This document shows, piece by piece, positions 23,600 through 44,829 of a DNA stretch of 64,000 bases. The stretch spans positions 18,444,932-18,508,931 of the forward strand of contig OZ020254.1 in assembly GCA_963971285.1 (NCBI GenBank). Direction: 5' to 3'. This DNA comes from Astropecten irregularis. Lineage: Eukaryota; Echinodermata; Asteroidea; Paxillosida; Astropectinidae. Within the stretch, counting starts at the first letter, position 1, and every line of letters starts with the position of its first letter. Under the pieces are notes generated by a model. It did not search any database. It was not told where the DNA came from and saw only the letters and a program-made list of their open reading frames with translations. A program made the translations under genes and the position numbers.

Positions 23600-24420
23600 T
23601 ATCATCTGGTTTGTGATTAAAGTGTCCCAATTGAAAATGTATAAAAATCCTAATATAATTGTTGTCTATAAAAACTTGTTTTAAAGTTATCGGGCAAAAT
23701 AATGTGGTCTTGAAAAAAGAATTGAAAAAATGCAGTATAGGCCTACCAATTATGTTTAGGCTTAAAAACAAAGATAGATTATTAGGTTAAAAAATGGCGG
23801 TAAGTACAGATTGATCTATGAACAAGTATAAACATGGTAAGTTGTTTATACAAAAAGTTTATTGGTAGTGGTAAGTGAGTGATAAAGCATGCCTTAATTA
23901 TTATTAATAGGCCTGGTTTATAATTATGGAACAGTATTGAAAAAGTATAAACATGGTAAGTTGTTTATACAAACAAACTGCTGTTAGGCAAATCTGGTAA
24001 GTGACTAAAAAATCCAGTATAGGGCTATTGATTATGTCTAGGCCTAGGAAGTAGATAGATTCGGCTTAGTCGTAGCATGGTCGTAGCTTGCATTCATTGA
24101 ACCAGGAAATAAATTGAAATGAGTATGAACAATTAACAACCGATCTAGTTGAGGTTGGGAAGTTTCTTTTATTTTATCTCCTGTCTGTGAGTTCAGCTAT
24201 AAATGTCAACGTCTGAGAAAGCAACGGGAAGTAGATCCATGGTGAGGGAGGATGAATATTAATCCACAATATTCCAAAGATTTAGCTCCTGTCTGGGGTT
24301 GGGTACCCCTCATTCTTCTGGTCAACCCACATTGCACCCCTTCCCCTCTATCCATGGATCCACACCCTCTTGCAGTGGCAGGACCTCCATCACTGGACAA
24401 TTTGGCGTCCATCCATATCA
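23600..24420. other. AT-rich intergenic stretch with a short direct repeat
   Basis: No gene is seen. A 26-bp segment, GTATAAACATGG followed by TAAGTTGTTTATAC, occurs at 23826 and 23946. Its ends, GTATAAAC and GTTTATAC, are inverted repeats of one another. Confidence 0.5.
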
Positions 24421-24620
24421 GCCACACAAGATGAGGAGATTGCACATTCGATGACTGCCAGAGGAAGAGGACTAACTCCCGAGATGTTCTCAATGACCGT
24501 CATGGACTGAGGATCGGCCACACGAGATGAGGGGATGCGGGCATCGATGATGGCTGGGGGGGAAAGGACTAACTCCTGATGAGATGTTCTCGATGACTGT
24601 CACGGGCTGAGGACGGATAA
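24420..24620. repeat. Two-copy tandem repeat, about 98 bp
   Basis: CACACAAGATGAGGAGATTG (24422) and CACACGAGATGAGGGGATGC (24519) start successive copies. Both continue through GGACTAACTCC, GAGATGTTCTC and a CTGAGGA end. There is no conserved open frame. Confidence 0.7.
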
Positions 24621-25099
24621 CTTACTTTGGGACGTCTTCTCTTGATTGACTGATTGAAGAAGTGAGTAAAGATTTACACTGCACTTCATGGGATACTAAA
24701 CAATAAATTGCCCCAGATCTGAAGATGAAGATGGTCAGAGCAGTTTTCCTTTGAATCGCAAACCTAAAAACAACCGAAGGGTTGAATATCTGAGGCATCA
24801 TGTTTTGTGGAGGGCCATTGAGGGAAAATGCATTGTTTTTTTTTCAACCCTAGTCCCTTCCTTTATCCCACCTATCATTATAATTGCCTCTAGCTGTCTA
24901 GGTCTGTATTCTTATCATTATCAGCTATTTATGTCCACAAGAATTCCCCACAAAGTTCACACTTGTTAAGCACTTTTTATTCTGTTTCAATCTGTCTCTA
25001 CAGCTATCTGAAGAATGCCCGGAGCAGCGGTTCAACAATTCTTGAGTCATCGCAACTTTATTTAATTAATCAGCTTATTAGGGATGAGAAATATTTAAT

Positions 25100-25805
25100 G
25101 CCTAAAATGTTGTAGTTTTTACACAGAAGATCCAAAGCCAAGTTTTTGTGAAGACATGAAAAAGATATTATGGATTCAGTTTACTTCCACAACTAACAAT
25201 AAGATTGTTACTCTTTGACATGAATTTTAACCTGGAGCAATATGCTTGATCGCCCAATCAGAGAAGGGGGTCGGAAAGGAATTTCCAGATATTTTACCCA
25301 AGCGGTTTTGATCTGTTTTTCGCCTTTCCCAGGTATTACTGGCAAACATTTGTCTTCATTCAACCTCTTCAAAATGATGACAATCCGTTTCTAGAGTTTC
25401 TGAGTTTTTACTCAGAAGATCCAAAGCCAAGTTTTTGTGAAGACATGAAAAAGATATTATGGAATGATTCTACTTCCACAACTTACAATAAAAATAATAA
25501 TGACAAATTCTTATATAGCCCCCTTCCAGATAAATCTGCTCAAGGCGCTTCACAAAGAAAAGACACAAAAAGGTGATTTGCTCTCCAAGTAATAGTATAA
25601 ACAGGTCAGAAGGAGAATACGATTGTTATACTCTTTGCCATGAATTTTAACCTGGAGCAAAATGCTTGATTGCCCATCAAAAAAGGGGGTCGGAAAGGAA
25701 TTTTCAGATATTTTACCCAAGCGGTTTTGATCTGTTTTTCGCCTTTCCCAGGTTTAACTGGCAAACATTTGTCTTCATTTAACCTCTTCTAAATGATGAC
25801 AATGC
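25100..25805. repeat. Tandem duplication of about 300 bp, second copy carrying an insertion
   Basis: Copy 1 (about 25110-25390) and copy 2 (about 25410-25805) share CCAAAGCCAAGTTTTTGTGA, GACATGAAAAAGATATTATGG, GGGGGTCGGAAAGGAATTT and GGCAAACATTTGTCTTCATT. Copy 2 holds about 120 extra bases (25487-25615) of the TATATAGC/AAGGCGCTT dispersed repeat. Confidence 0.85.
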
Positions 25806-26309
25806 TTTTAGAATGAGTAAATATCAAGCTTAACAGACAGACTTAATTTTATCCTGACCATTTCAATTCTATCTGGTCGCCATATTTCCCCTTATAATTC
25901 CCCAATTTAAAGAAGTTTGATTATCATCTAAAAACATTTTTTAGTAACTCCTGAACAGTCTTGTAGCAAAGTTAGGGTATGTACAATTCAGTTTGATTTG
26001 TACGAAAAACTTAATTTAACTTGTCCTAATTTATTTCATATCAGAAGAATAATGGGAAATAAAATTCAAGTAATAATTCTAAGAATTTAATGAGAAAAGA
26101 AGAACAATCAGAGTCAATCAACTTTATTTATGTCTGTCTTTAATTTTACCCTACCTTTTCCCTAGTCCACCTACTCCACCAAGTTCACTTAAATGTATCA
26201 ATACCACGCAATTCAAGTGGTAATAGGAGGAAATGTTCCGATTTATAAATAAAGAGAAAATTTCTGCTAATTTATTGCCTTCAATTATAGATCATAGATG
26301 TTCTATTAA

Positions 26310-26662
26310 AGGTACAGTACAGGATTGGTAACATACCCAAACGTTCACAGATTTATGTATAACTTTCAGGATATGAAGATGGTGCTGGTAGAAGCATACC
26401 ATTAAAATATTTCCTCCTGAAATGCTGTATTTATCCAGAAATTAGTAAAACAAAGACCGAAAACGGTTTTGATCTCGGGGTAAGATCAAAACCATTTGTT
26501 ATGTTTTATAACAAAAATTGAATCAGGTTTTCACTATTTTCTTGTGACCCAGATGTCCAATTGACCTCAAATTTGCACAGGTTTATCAATGTATGTACAT
26601 GTTAGATTAAAAAAAAAGTGTGAGTGTTGTTCTGTGACCTTTACCAATCATGTATTATACCT
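26310..26662. mobile_element. TTAA-type MITE, subfamily 2
   Basis: 353 bp with TTAA at 26306-26309 and 26663-26666. Its ends differ from subfamily 1: AGGTACAGTACAGGATTGGT and ACCAATCATGTATTATACCT. The interior shares GAAGATGGTGCTGGTAG and GATCTCGGGGTAAGATCAAA. A second member lies at 50444-50797. Confidence 0.85.
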
Positions 26663-26775
26663 TTAAGCAAACATTTTTATTGAGATGCTGGGCAAAAAGA
26701 AATAGCATAAAATTTTCAAGTCTTCCTGTGTTGCCAAATGAAAATTCTACACAGTGTATTTCTGCGCAGCAGGGG

Positions 26776-27011
26776 GCCAATTTCATGGTCATGCCTAGCA
26801 CAAAATTTGCCAACCATGAAATTTCTGTCAGGAAAACAGGAATAACAACCAAATTTTCATATGTTGTGTATCACTTGTGATTGTTCTTTGGCTGTTGTTC
26901 GCTGACCATGAATATCAAATGAAATCTTTCAAGGTGGTTTGTTTTATTGAGCAAGACATTTTGTGCTAAGCAATTTTTGTGTGTTTAACGGCCTGCATGA
27001 AATTGGCCCCA
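26776..27011. mobile_element. MITE family D copy
   Basis: Starts GGGGCCAATTTCATGG and ends CATGAAATTGGCCCC; the inside contains GACCATGAATATCAAATG, as in the other family D copies. Confidence 0.8.
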
Positions 27012-27362
27012 ACTCATTCATGATTTTGCCCAAAATAATACGGCAAGATTTCCCTGTTATGCAGTTCAGGTTGTAAAAAATAATAACAACGAAAAAATGC
27101 ATCTCTGCCTCAAATATGGTTCTTGGATGGAAGATCAATGCCACTTTTCATTACAAGGTGCTCTTCCCATGATGAAATTGTCTCTGGGAGTTTTTGAAAA
27201 GTTATTTAAGGCCCAAAAGACATCAGTCTTACAACAGATACAACTATCTACATTACATTACAGGGACACAGTTTTGCAAATCAGTGTCCCTAGCAGGTGG
27301 TAAAAAAACAAACTTGCATCTCAAAAAGAAACAAAATTAATTGTAATGAATTGGAATCTTAA

Positions 27363-27530
27363 TCATCAAATAACCACAAGGAAACTGACTGAATTTAAAG
27401 TCATTGAAAAGTGAACAAAGAAAAATTTACTGGAGCGGGATTTGAACCGGCGACCTCCTGAATACCGTACAGGCGCTCTACCAACTGAGCCATCCAGCCC
27501 TACGTTGGTGGTGACCCCAATAGTCACAAT
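27363..27530 (-). mobile_element. SINE family A copy, interrupted by a hairpin MITE
   Basis: Reversed tail (ATCATCAAATAACCACAAGG), then a tRNA-like body with GGATTTGAACCGGCGACCTCC and TCTACCAACTGAGCCATCC. The SINE sequence stops where the hairpin element at 27533-27641 begins. Confidence 0.8.
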
Positions 27531-27532
27531 AG

Positions 27533-27641
27533 AATGGGAGACGCGCAAACCATGCTTGCACAATTGTGAGCATGCGCGCGTTGTATTGCACGTGCGCGTG
27601 CGCTGCTGACTCAAGACAGACTCTCCAAAAGTCTCCCATTG
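27533..27641. mobile_element. Hairpin MITE family J, short member
   Basis: Ends AATGGGAGAC and GTCTCCCATT. The interior is GCATGCGC-rich. It is related to the longer hairpin at 31540-31683. Confidence 0.75.
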
Positions 27642-27889
27642 GAATCTTGTTTAAAGTCATCTTTACAAAACTGTGAATTGATGGTGAAATTATTGATGAG
27701 CCAAAATTGGGCACCCTATTTTTTTAACTAGACAGATCCCCCACAAGTGTAGGATCCTTTGGAGTTCTAGAAGTAATTATGCACCCCAAATAAAGAAAAT
27801 CGAATGAGAAATATGAATTATGGATACAACTTCTTGAAACTCTGAAAGTTTGCCAGTGCCTTTGAGTCATGGTGCACCACTCTAAATAA

Positions 27890-27985
27890 ACTCTTGGTAG
27901 AGCGCCTGTACGGTATTCAGGAGGTCGCCGGTTCGAATCCCGCTCCAGTTTTCTTTGTTCACTTTTCAATAAATAAACTCCTAAT
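27890..27985 (+). mobile_element. SINE family A fragment
   Basis: TTGGTAGAGCGCCTGTACGG, then GGTTCGAATCCCGCTCCAGT and TTTGTTCACTTTTCAAT: the tRNA-like 3' two thirds plus the start of the SINE body. The 5' end is missing, so this is not a tRNA gene. Confidence 0.8.
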
Positions 27986-28227
27986 TGACTCATTAAGTGT
28001 AAAAACTCTCAACAAAATCTTATTGAGATGACCACTGGTCTGTTCTTATGTGTTGACCACTGGTCTACCCATGTTTATCTGACCACTGGCCTCTCCTTAA
28101 TGAGATGACCATTGGTCTGTCCTTAATGAGCTGACCGGTGATCCAACCTTTTTGAGATGACCATAAGCCTGTCCTTGTAGAAAGACGAATCGTCCGTCCA
28201 TGATGAGCTGACCGCTGGCTTGTCAAT

Positions 28228-28609
28228 AGCCCTGTCCGCACTGGACTTTTTTTGGGCAAAGTAACCGAGACGCTGGGTACTTTACCCATTTTAAGTCCAG
28301 TGCGGACGTCTCAGGAAGTCTACCTCTCAGTTACTTTGCTCGAGCCGCGCGGGTATTTCTACCGGCCAACTTCTGCCCGGGTAGAATACCCGAGACACTT
28401 TACCCGAGACGAAAAGTCCAGTGCGGACAGTTTGAGTCGGGTATCCGCATAGGGCTTGTATTGTCAGCTCGGTAATTCTTCCGTGCATGCACGGTTAAGT
28501 TACCCGAGTCAAAAGTCCAAGTGCGGACACCGGTAATATTTGTCCATTTTTCATTTACCCATCGGCTCGGTTAAATCCCCGGAAAAAAAAGTCCAGTGCG
28601 GACAGGGCT
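28228..28609. mobile_element. MITE family I in the RNASEH2A 3' flank
   Basis: The inverted ends begin AGCCCTGTCCGCACTGGACT; the complement ends at 28609. The core GTCCAGTGCGGAC repeats inside near 28295, 28417 and 28591. The right end lies only 45 bp from the RNASEH2A stop codon, so it probably forms part of the 3'UTR. Confidence 0.85.
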
Positions 28610-28654
28610 TAATGTCTGCCTTGTAGATGAGATGACCACTGATGCCAAATGTTC

Positions 28655-31600
28655 TCAGAAAGATACAACCCGTTTCAGGTTCCTCTCTTCAAAAAATGAA
28701 TGTTGTTTGTCTCTTGGATCGGCATTCTTTGGAGCAAAGAATGAGAACAAGGAAGCGGTTCCCTTGGCATTCTCATCTTCTTCATCTTCATCATCCCTGA
28801 AACAAACAAAACAATTCAACACCACAATAAGTCTATTGTTTTAACTTCGGTTTGAAGAGCACATAATACAATGACTTAATTACTTTTACCTGTTCCGCTG
28901 TGGCGGTGTGTGCGTGGTTTCATGGCTTCTGACTGCCAAACGAACAAAGATAGTTGACTATTGGGGTCACCACCAACATAGGGCTGGATGGCTCAGTTTC
29001 CCTTGTGGTTATTTCACGAACATTTTTAATTAGACTAAGGATACTAGTTGATCATCACTAAAGCCCAAATCCATTGCTAAATGGAAAGCGATCGCTACTT
29101 TGCATAGCAATTTTCTGTATAGCGATGGATTTGGGCTATTGGCCCCAGATTTGAGTATGGATGTTTAGAATGGGTAAGAAGTAACAGAAAAAATATGGCA
29201 GATCAATCTCAAGTTGTCCTGTGAATTGATGCACTTGTTTTCAACTTTTCATTTGACTGGCATAGCTCATTTTCCAATGAGAAAAACATTTTTGCGAATC
29301 GTTTCAAATTTTAAATTGCTGTCCTAAATCACAAACTGAACATAGAGACTTTGGGCTTTTGTTCACAGGAGAAATTTAGATGACAAATGCTTGATGACAA
29401 ATGCTTGTTAATTGAAGAAGATATAGTGAACTTACCAATGAACAGGGAAAGCTTTGCTCTCAAGAATGGTACTAGTTGTGGACCAGCTGAAGCGGACAAA
29501 TTGTGGATAACCAAAAATCTGATCCACGTTTGTTGACAGCCACTGTTTGGTGGTGGGATCTGAAGATTGAATAAACAGATCGAAATTACAACTTTCAATG
29601 TGCTAGTAGCAAAAACCTAATAATTTTTTTTTAAAAGGTCTAGTACTTTGACTTTACTGCACTGCTCAATTGTACAATTGTAGGGTGTCGTGGCCTAGTG
29701 GTCTGGCGTGTCGTAATCTAGGTCTCGCATGGTCAATCTACAGATTGTGGGTTCAAATCCAGCCATGGGTTAGTGGTGCTTGCATCCTTGGGCAAGGTGC
29801 ATTGTCACGTTGCTCCTCTTCACCCAGGTTTAAATGGGTACCTCAGGCCTTCATTTTAACAAAAATGAGGAGTGCTGGAAATCACTCTCCTTAAATCAAC
29901 ATACAAAATTAAGGAGAGTGATTTGCTCTCACTAACAAAAGTCAAATTTGAGCTCCAAATCCAACTCCTTAAATCAACATAGGGCTTACTCATATAGTGA
30001 ATAAAGAGAGCATTTTGGTCTTGCTAAACCAAGTTTCCGCATGTATCCAGTGTCGGAAAAAGATAACATGCACAATTTTGCTTGTCTTCTTGAAAATGTT
30101 TGTATTTTCCGCAATGGGTAAATGTTGGCTGAAAAAATGTATGTGATGTTTTGAAAAAGGACAGCTCTCCTTAAATTGTTAAGGAGTTCATTTTTTTGCT
30201 CTCCTTGGAAAACATTTTAGAGCGGAGGAGAGTGATCACTCTCACTCTCCTTAAAAATCAAGGCCTGGGTACCTGTGAGGTTAGAGATGGCTTTGCGTGC
30301 TTGATTAGCCTTTGTGTGCTTTACAACAGCCGAGGCTAAATACTCCCCAGGGAGTTGAGATGGTTTCAGGAATGTTAAAGTAGGTCAATAACGAGGGATA
30401 AAACCTGTAATAATGTAGGCACCTTGATCGGGTTTCCAGATAAGTGTGCCATAAAAATCTATATTATTATTATGATTATAAATTTATTTATTAATGTACC
30501 TGAAGGATATCCGCTTCCATATGCTCCCGTCACAATATCGTCACCTTCTGGAAACCTCCAAGATTTTAGCACCTTATCTCTCATCACCTGTGCATTAACA
30601 AGCAAGATAATGATGATGATCAGTAAAACAACAAACTAGAGTAAACAAACAAGTAAACAAGTACACAAAAACAAACACGTATAAAAGAACATGTATATAT
30701 ACAGGGCAGAAACTTGTGGGGCTGAGTACTTGAATTTACTTAGCCTGTGGCAAGCAGCACCCTGAAAACAATAATTATAATACTTATAGTTTTATAAATG
30801 GTGCACTTATCCAGAAACCTGATCAAGGTGCTTACATTATAATTATTATTGGTCATTGGACTACATTTCTGAAACTGGTATATAGCCCCGGCTGCTGTAA
30901 ATTGCTATAACCCATCTCTACCCTTGCAGGTACCCATTCACTCCTGGGTGAAGAGAAGCAATATGTGACAAAGCGTCTTGCCCAAGGATGCAAGCACCAC
31001 CAACTCATGGCTAGACTCAAACCCACAATCTGTCGATTGACCACAAGACCTTGAGTATGACAAGCCAGACCACTAGGCCACAGCACCCCACATGTATCCC
31101 ATGACTTGCACAGCATGTGGCTGAAAGTTGAGCCTAGAGTGACCGACCAAATTTGGACCATTTGAAGTTATCAAGCTGTCCCACGTGATTTAATCTTACC
31201 TTAGCACATATACTGGCAGCACTGACAATGGGGAACTTGGCATCAGCTTTGGGTGTGACAGTTATGTCAAGATCAGGAAACAATCCTTTCAGTTTCTCTT
31301 GGTATTTACTTGCATCTCCGACAGTGTCCACGTAAACCTGTTCAAGAAACAACAACAAAAACAAGGTGAAAATAAAAGAATAGAAATCTACCTAGTCCAA
31401 TACGATGTTTTATTTGAGAGACCGCAAGGGAAACTGACTAAATGAATGTGCTTATTTCCAGAGGTTACAGGTTCGAATCCTGATTCAGTCCATTTCTGAC
31501 TTAAAAACACCTTAAAATTATGGCTTATTCACCTATTACAATAGGAGACTTTTGAGAACCGGTCTTCAAGTCAACAGCGCATGCGCACGCAATTGTGAGC

Positions 31601-34098
31601 ATGCGCACATGGTTTTGCGCTTATGCTGTTGTGCGTGCGCGTGCGCTGTTGACTTGAAGACCGGTTCTCAAAAGTCTCCCATTCTAACATACATAAATAT
31701 ACCAAAATCCTTTCAGTTCTATTGCACAGTTTCGAAGGATGCAGGACTGTTCAAACCAGTAACTCTGTAATTGACCCAGCTTGGATCAAGAAGGTTCCTG
31801 GCCAAAATGCTGGGGGAGGGGGGCAACACGAGTTATTGTTAATTTAATAAAATAATACATGTATCATGAGGATGTTTCTCCCCACATCTGCCTGTATAGA
31901 ATTTATCGTTTTGGACAAAAACAAAACTGAAAATGTGGGTCTCAAAACTTGGGAATGTTGAGATTTGCAAACCTCTTTGATGTCAGCTCCTTGCTTGATA
32001 GCAAGCCTCAGCAGCCCAATAGCAGAGTCCATGGAAATTGTATTCAAACTGCACTTGGTTCTAATGAGATAAGGTCAAAAGAGAAGAAATGATAAAGTAC
32101 TTTTCAATGACCAGGGGCCGGCCGATTTCACTAACGTTTTGCGATCATCGCTAAAGCCTAAATCCATCGCTAAACTGAAAATAGATCGCTACTTTGCATA
32201 GGAATTTTCCATTCAGCGATGGATTTGGGCTTTAGCGATGTTCGCAAAGCGTTAGTGAAATCGGCCCCAGGGGCACCAAAACAACAACCAGAACCACAAA
32301 AGCAAGGACCATGAGCAGTACACTACTACAATGACCATATGGGCACCAAGGCAATGACCAAGGGCACCAAAGTAATGACTAGAGGCACCAAGGCAATGAT
32401 CAGGGGTAGCATTGCAAAGACCAGTGGAATGAAGGCAATTAATCTCCTAGCCTACATTTCTGTTAAAATCTGAGGTTAAATAATCCTGTACACGTACATA
32501 CCTTCTAAGCATCGCCGTTGAGATGAAATTTGGAGAGAGAATTTCCACTTCATATCCAATGAAATCATTTGCCTCGTTGATCTTGGAGAACAGTTCATCT
32601 CTCTGCTCCTCTGTTAATGTCTTAGAATCTAACAACAACAAAAACACAGACCTCTTACTTCATGAATTAATCTTAACTCCTGCTTACCACAGTCTGCTTA
32701 TCACACATTACCACAAACTCCACAGCCGAACTGGATCATAAACTACATTGTGGTGTGTTGTGGTAATCAGGATACCCATCATGCATGGGATACCGAACTT
32801 ACGGTACTACAGGAAAAACTGAGTGGTAAACTGTGGTATGAAGGAGGGTTAAGAATAAGAATTGTATACAGGATCATGGTTTCTGATAACATATTTAACA
32901 GTTTCAAGACATAAAAGCCTTTGACTTATATGTTTGTCTTGTCACTTAGCCTTTGATAAAGATCCTGCTAAGATGAAAACGCTTCAGGCCCTCCTATAAC
33001 TCCAAGCATTTTATAAATTTTAGGTCATTATTTTGGCAGATGAGCAGTTTGCAGCAGTTTATTACTTGTATTAACATAAAAGCCTTCTTTGAAGTGGTAA
33101 AAAATCAGGATTAGCTTTACATTGAAAATCAACAAATGTTAGTCACTTTGTGAATGTACTTTACGAATCCTGTTGATCGAATGACTGCCATTATTATAAA
33201 CATTTACCTGCAAATCCTAGCTGTCCCAATCTTTCCTTACATGACAGCGGGCAGAAACTGACGCCATATACCATAGGACCTGAAAAATTTGCAGCAATGT
33301 TAATTGTTATTTAGCAAAGACTGAAAGATTGAGTTCCACTGACATTTCTAGACATCAGTTTGGTATTTGTGTTGGTAACGGTGTACTATCACACGATACC
33401 TATAAAGGGAATAAAAACAACTTAATAGTTTGTACTGTTCCAAAACTATATTTTTGATTTTCAGCAAATGTTTCCGAGTCCTTAAATTTAAAACCCCAGA
33501 TAGAAGAATTTTGTGCAACATTTTTTAGAGAAAAAATACAATTTTCGTACGCGCTCGGCTTGTTACGAACTTGAAAACAGCCCGTCTGCCATTTTGTCTG
33601 CTCTGGCTAGTCTAGTTTAGTCTGGTACCTACAACCTCATAAAAAAGTAAAAAGGCCTACGGGCCTAATAATAATATTGAACAGGACACCACGAACGTAT
33701 ATTGAACTTTACAAAAAAAAGTCTCTTTACAAAAAGTTTTATTCCCTTTAATTAGGTCTGTAGGTATCGTACCTATTACTATACTCTATAGCACACCATT
33801 TTTACCCAATTACTCATCTACAAGCAATGTCAATGATCAATCACTTAGCAAGTTAAGAAAATGCCAATTATTAAAATGTGAAATAATGATCATTATGATG
33901 CGTCTGACACTTAGTAATGTAATGCCCCCATTTTTTTATGACTGCGTTTAGGCCAAGGAAATTTTGCTCACCCAACACTGGTCCTCTGCCAGCTTCGTCA
34001 ATTCCCAGGCAACATGGCTCATCTTTACACATTTGAGGGACCTGTGAATTCATAACCAAATTCTTGCTGTTGTCTTGCATATACTCTGATAAATCCAT
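28655..34098 (-). CDS. RNASEH2A: Ribonuclease H2 subunit A (complete, 8 exons, 301 aa)
   Basis: Catalytic subunit of the nuclear RNase H2 trimer, which cuts RNA in RNA:DNA hybrids and single ribonucleotides in DNA (ribonucleotide excision repair). Exons: 34098-33972, 33279-33208, 32628-32502, 32060-31973, 31337-31200, 30587-30500, 29559-29436, 28796-28655 (TGA). All borders are GT-AG, phases agree, and the CDS is 906 nt. The human protein is 299 aa, also from eight exons. Visible motifs are [12 protein letters not shown] (D34, E35), DSKTL (67-71), VDTVG (D142), KADA (D170) and GSGYP (208-212, with the tyrosine that in the family reads the RNA-DNA junction). All four catalytic acids are present. 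The acidic C-terminal tail carries TASLFSFF (268-275), which resembles a PCNA-binding PIP box with T in place of Q. The gene lies head-to-head with CCDC149. Introns contain SINEs and MITEs. Confidence 0.96.
28895..29025 (+). mobile_element. SINE family A copy with internal deletion
   Basis: The 5' region (GTGGTTTCATGGCTTCTGAC, GGGCTGGATGGCTCAGTT) joins directly to the tail (TCCCTTGTGGTTATTT). The tRNA-like body is missing. CAGTTT is present at both expected breakpoints in intact copies. Confidence 0.8.
29045..29147. mobile_element. MITE family E, truncated copy
   Basis: ATCACTAAAGCCCAAATCCATTG and CAGCGATGGATTTGGGCT-like arms match the complete copy at 32114-32268. The left terminus is lost. 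Confidence 0.7.
29676..30395 (+). mobile_element. SINE family B copy split by a hAT-type element
   Basis: The head has GTGGCCTAGTGGTCTGG (A box) and GGGTTCAAATCC (B box), followed by TGCATCCTTGGGCAAGG. It stops at GGTACCT (29837-29843) and resumes at 30268 with GGTACCTGTGAGG, GCTTGATTAGCC and CCCAGGGAGTTG. The intervening 424 bp is a separate insertion. Confidence 0.88.
29844..30267. mobile_element. hAT-type non-autonomous element inside SINE B
   Basis: 424 bp, starting CAGGCCTT and ending AAGGCCTG, flanked by the duplicated target GGTACCT (an eighth base may be shared with the terminal G). Its interior repeats AGGAGAGTGAT-type words on both strands. No transposase ORF. Confidence 0.85.
30849..31092 (-). 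mobile_element. SINE family B copy (RNASEH2A intron)
   Basis: Reversed copy: CTTGCCCAAGGATGCAAGCA, CAAACCCACAATCTGTCGAT and CCACTAGGCCACAGCACCC are complements of the family B head and central region. Confidence 0.85.
31410..31500 (+). mobile_element. SINE family A fragment
   Basis: A short piece with AAGGGAAACTGACT and AGGTTCGAATCCTGATTCAG. Too short and rearranged to place its ends. Confidence 0.5.
31540..31683. mobile_element. Long hairpin MITE, family J
   Basis: 144 bp, almost entirely palindromic. The arms of about 52 bp start AATAGGAGACTTTTGAGAAC and differ at only about three positions. The centre is GCATGCGCACA-rich. It lies in an RNASEH2A intron, so it would form a strong stem in the pre-mRNA. 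Confidence 0.9.
32114..32268. mobile_element. MITE family E, complete copy
   Basis: GGGGCCGGCCGATTTCACTA at one end and TAGTGAAATCGGCCCC at the other, with paired inner arms CTAAAGCCTAAATCCATCGC and GCGATGGATTTGGGCTTTAG. It lies in an RNASEH2A intron. Confidence 0.9.
32940..33072. repeat. Dispersed repeat family M
   Basis: CCTTTGATAAAGATCCTGCT, CAGGCCCTCCTATAACTCCA and GTTTGCAGCAGTTTATTACT match 1500-1616 and 53060-53370. Confidence 0.65.
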
Positions 34099-34490
34099 GT
34101 TGATTTTAACTGTCTTAGTTTAGATTAGGCCTACTTATTAGTTGTAAACAAATTGTAAGCACTGCACTGACACTGTACTGCTTGACTTTCGCGCGCAGAC
34201 TATGCTGATTGAGCTGCACACAGTAGTATAAGTTCAGGTACCTGACTGATCTTTTGCATAGCATTCCACTGCAAAGACCCTGGTGCCCTTCCAGCATAAT
34301 AACCACAAATCTTCAACGTAAGCGGCGCTATTTCAGTAATTCACCACTGAATCAGATTAGGCCTAGTTGGAAATTATTTTGCCTGTGCTGTGTGTATTTA
34401 TTTTTTCATACAAATGCAATTATGCTGTGCTGATGAGGCATTTGAACACATAATATTGGTCATTATTTACACCGTGCATTTTAGATCAAT
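34099..34490. promoter_or_regulatory. Divergent promoter region between RNASEH2A and CCDC149
   Basis: Only 392 bp separate the two start codons, which point away from each other. The interval is not GC-rich. It contains GCGCGC near 34190-34197 and TTATTTTTT tracts, but no clear TATA box that I would assign to either gene. Shared bidirectional regulation is inferred from geometry alone. Confidence 0.5.
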
Positions 34491-44829
<10,339 letters not shown>

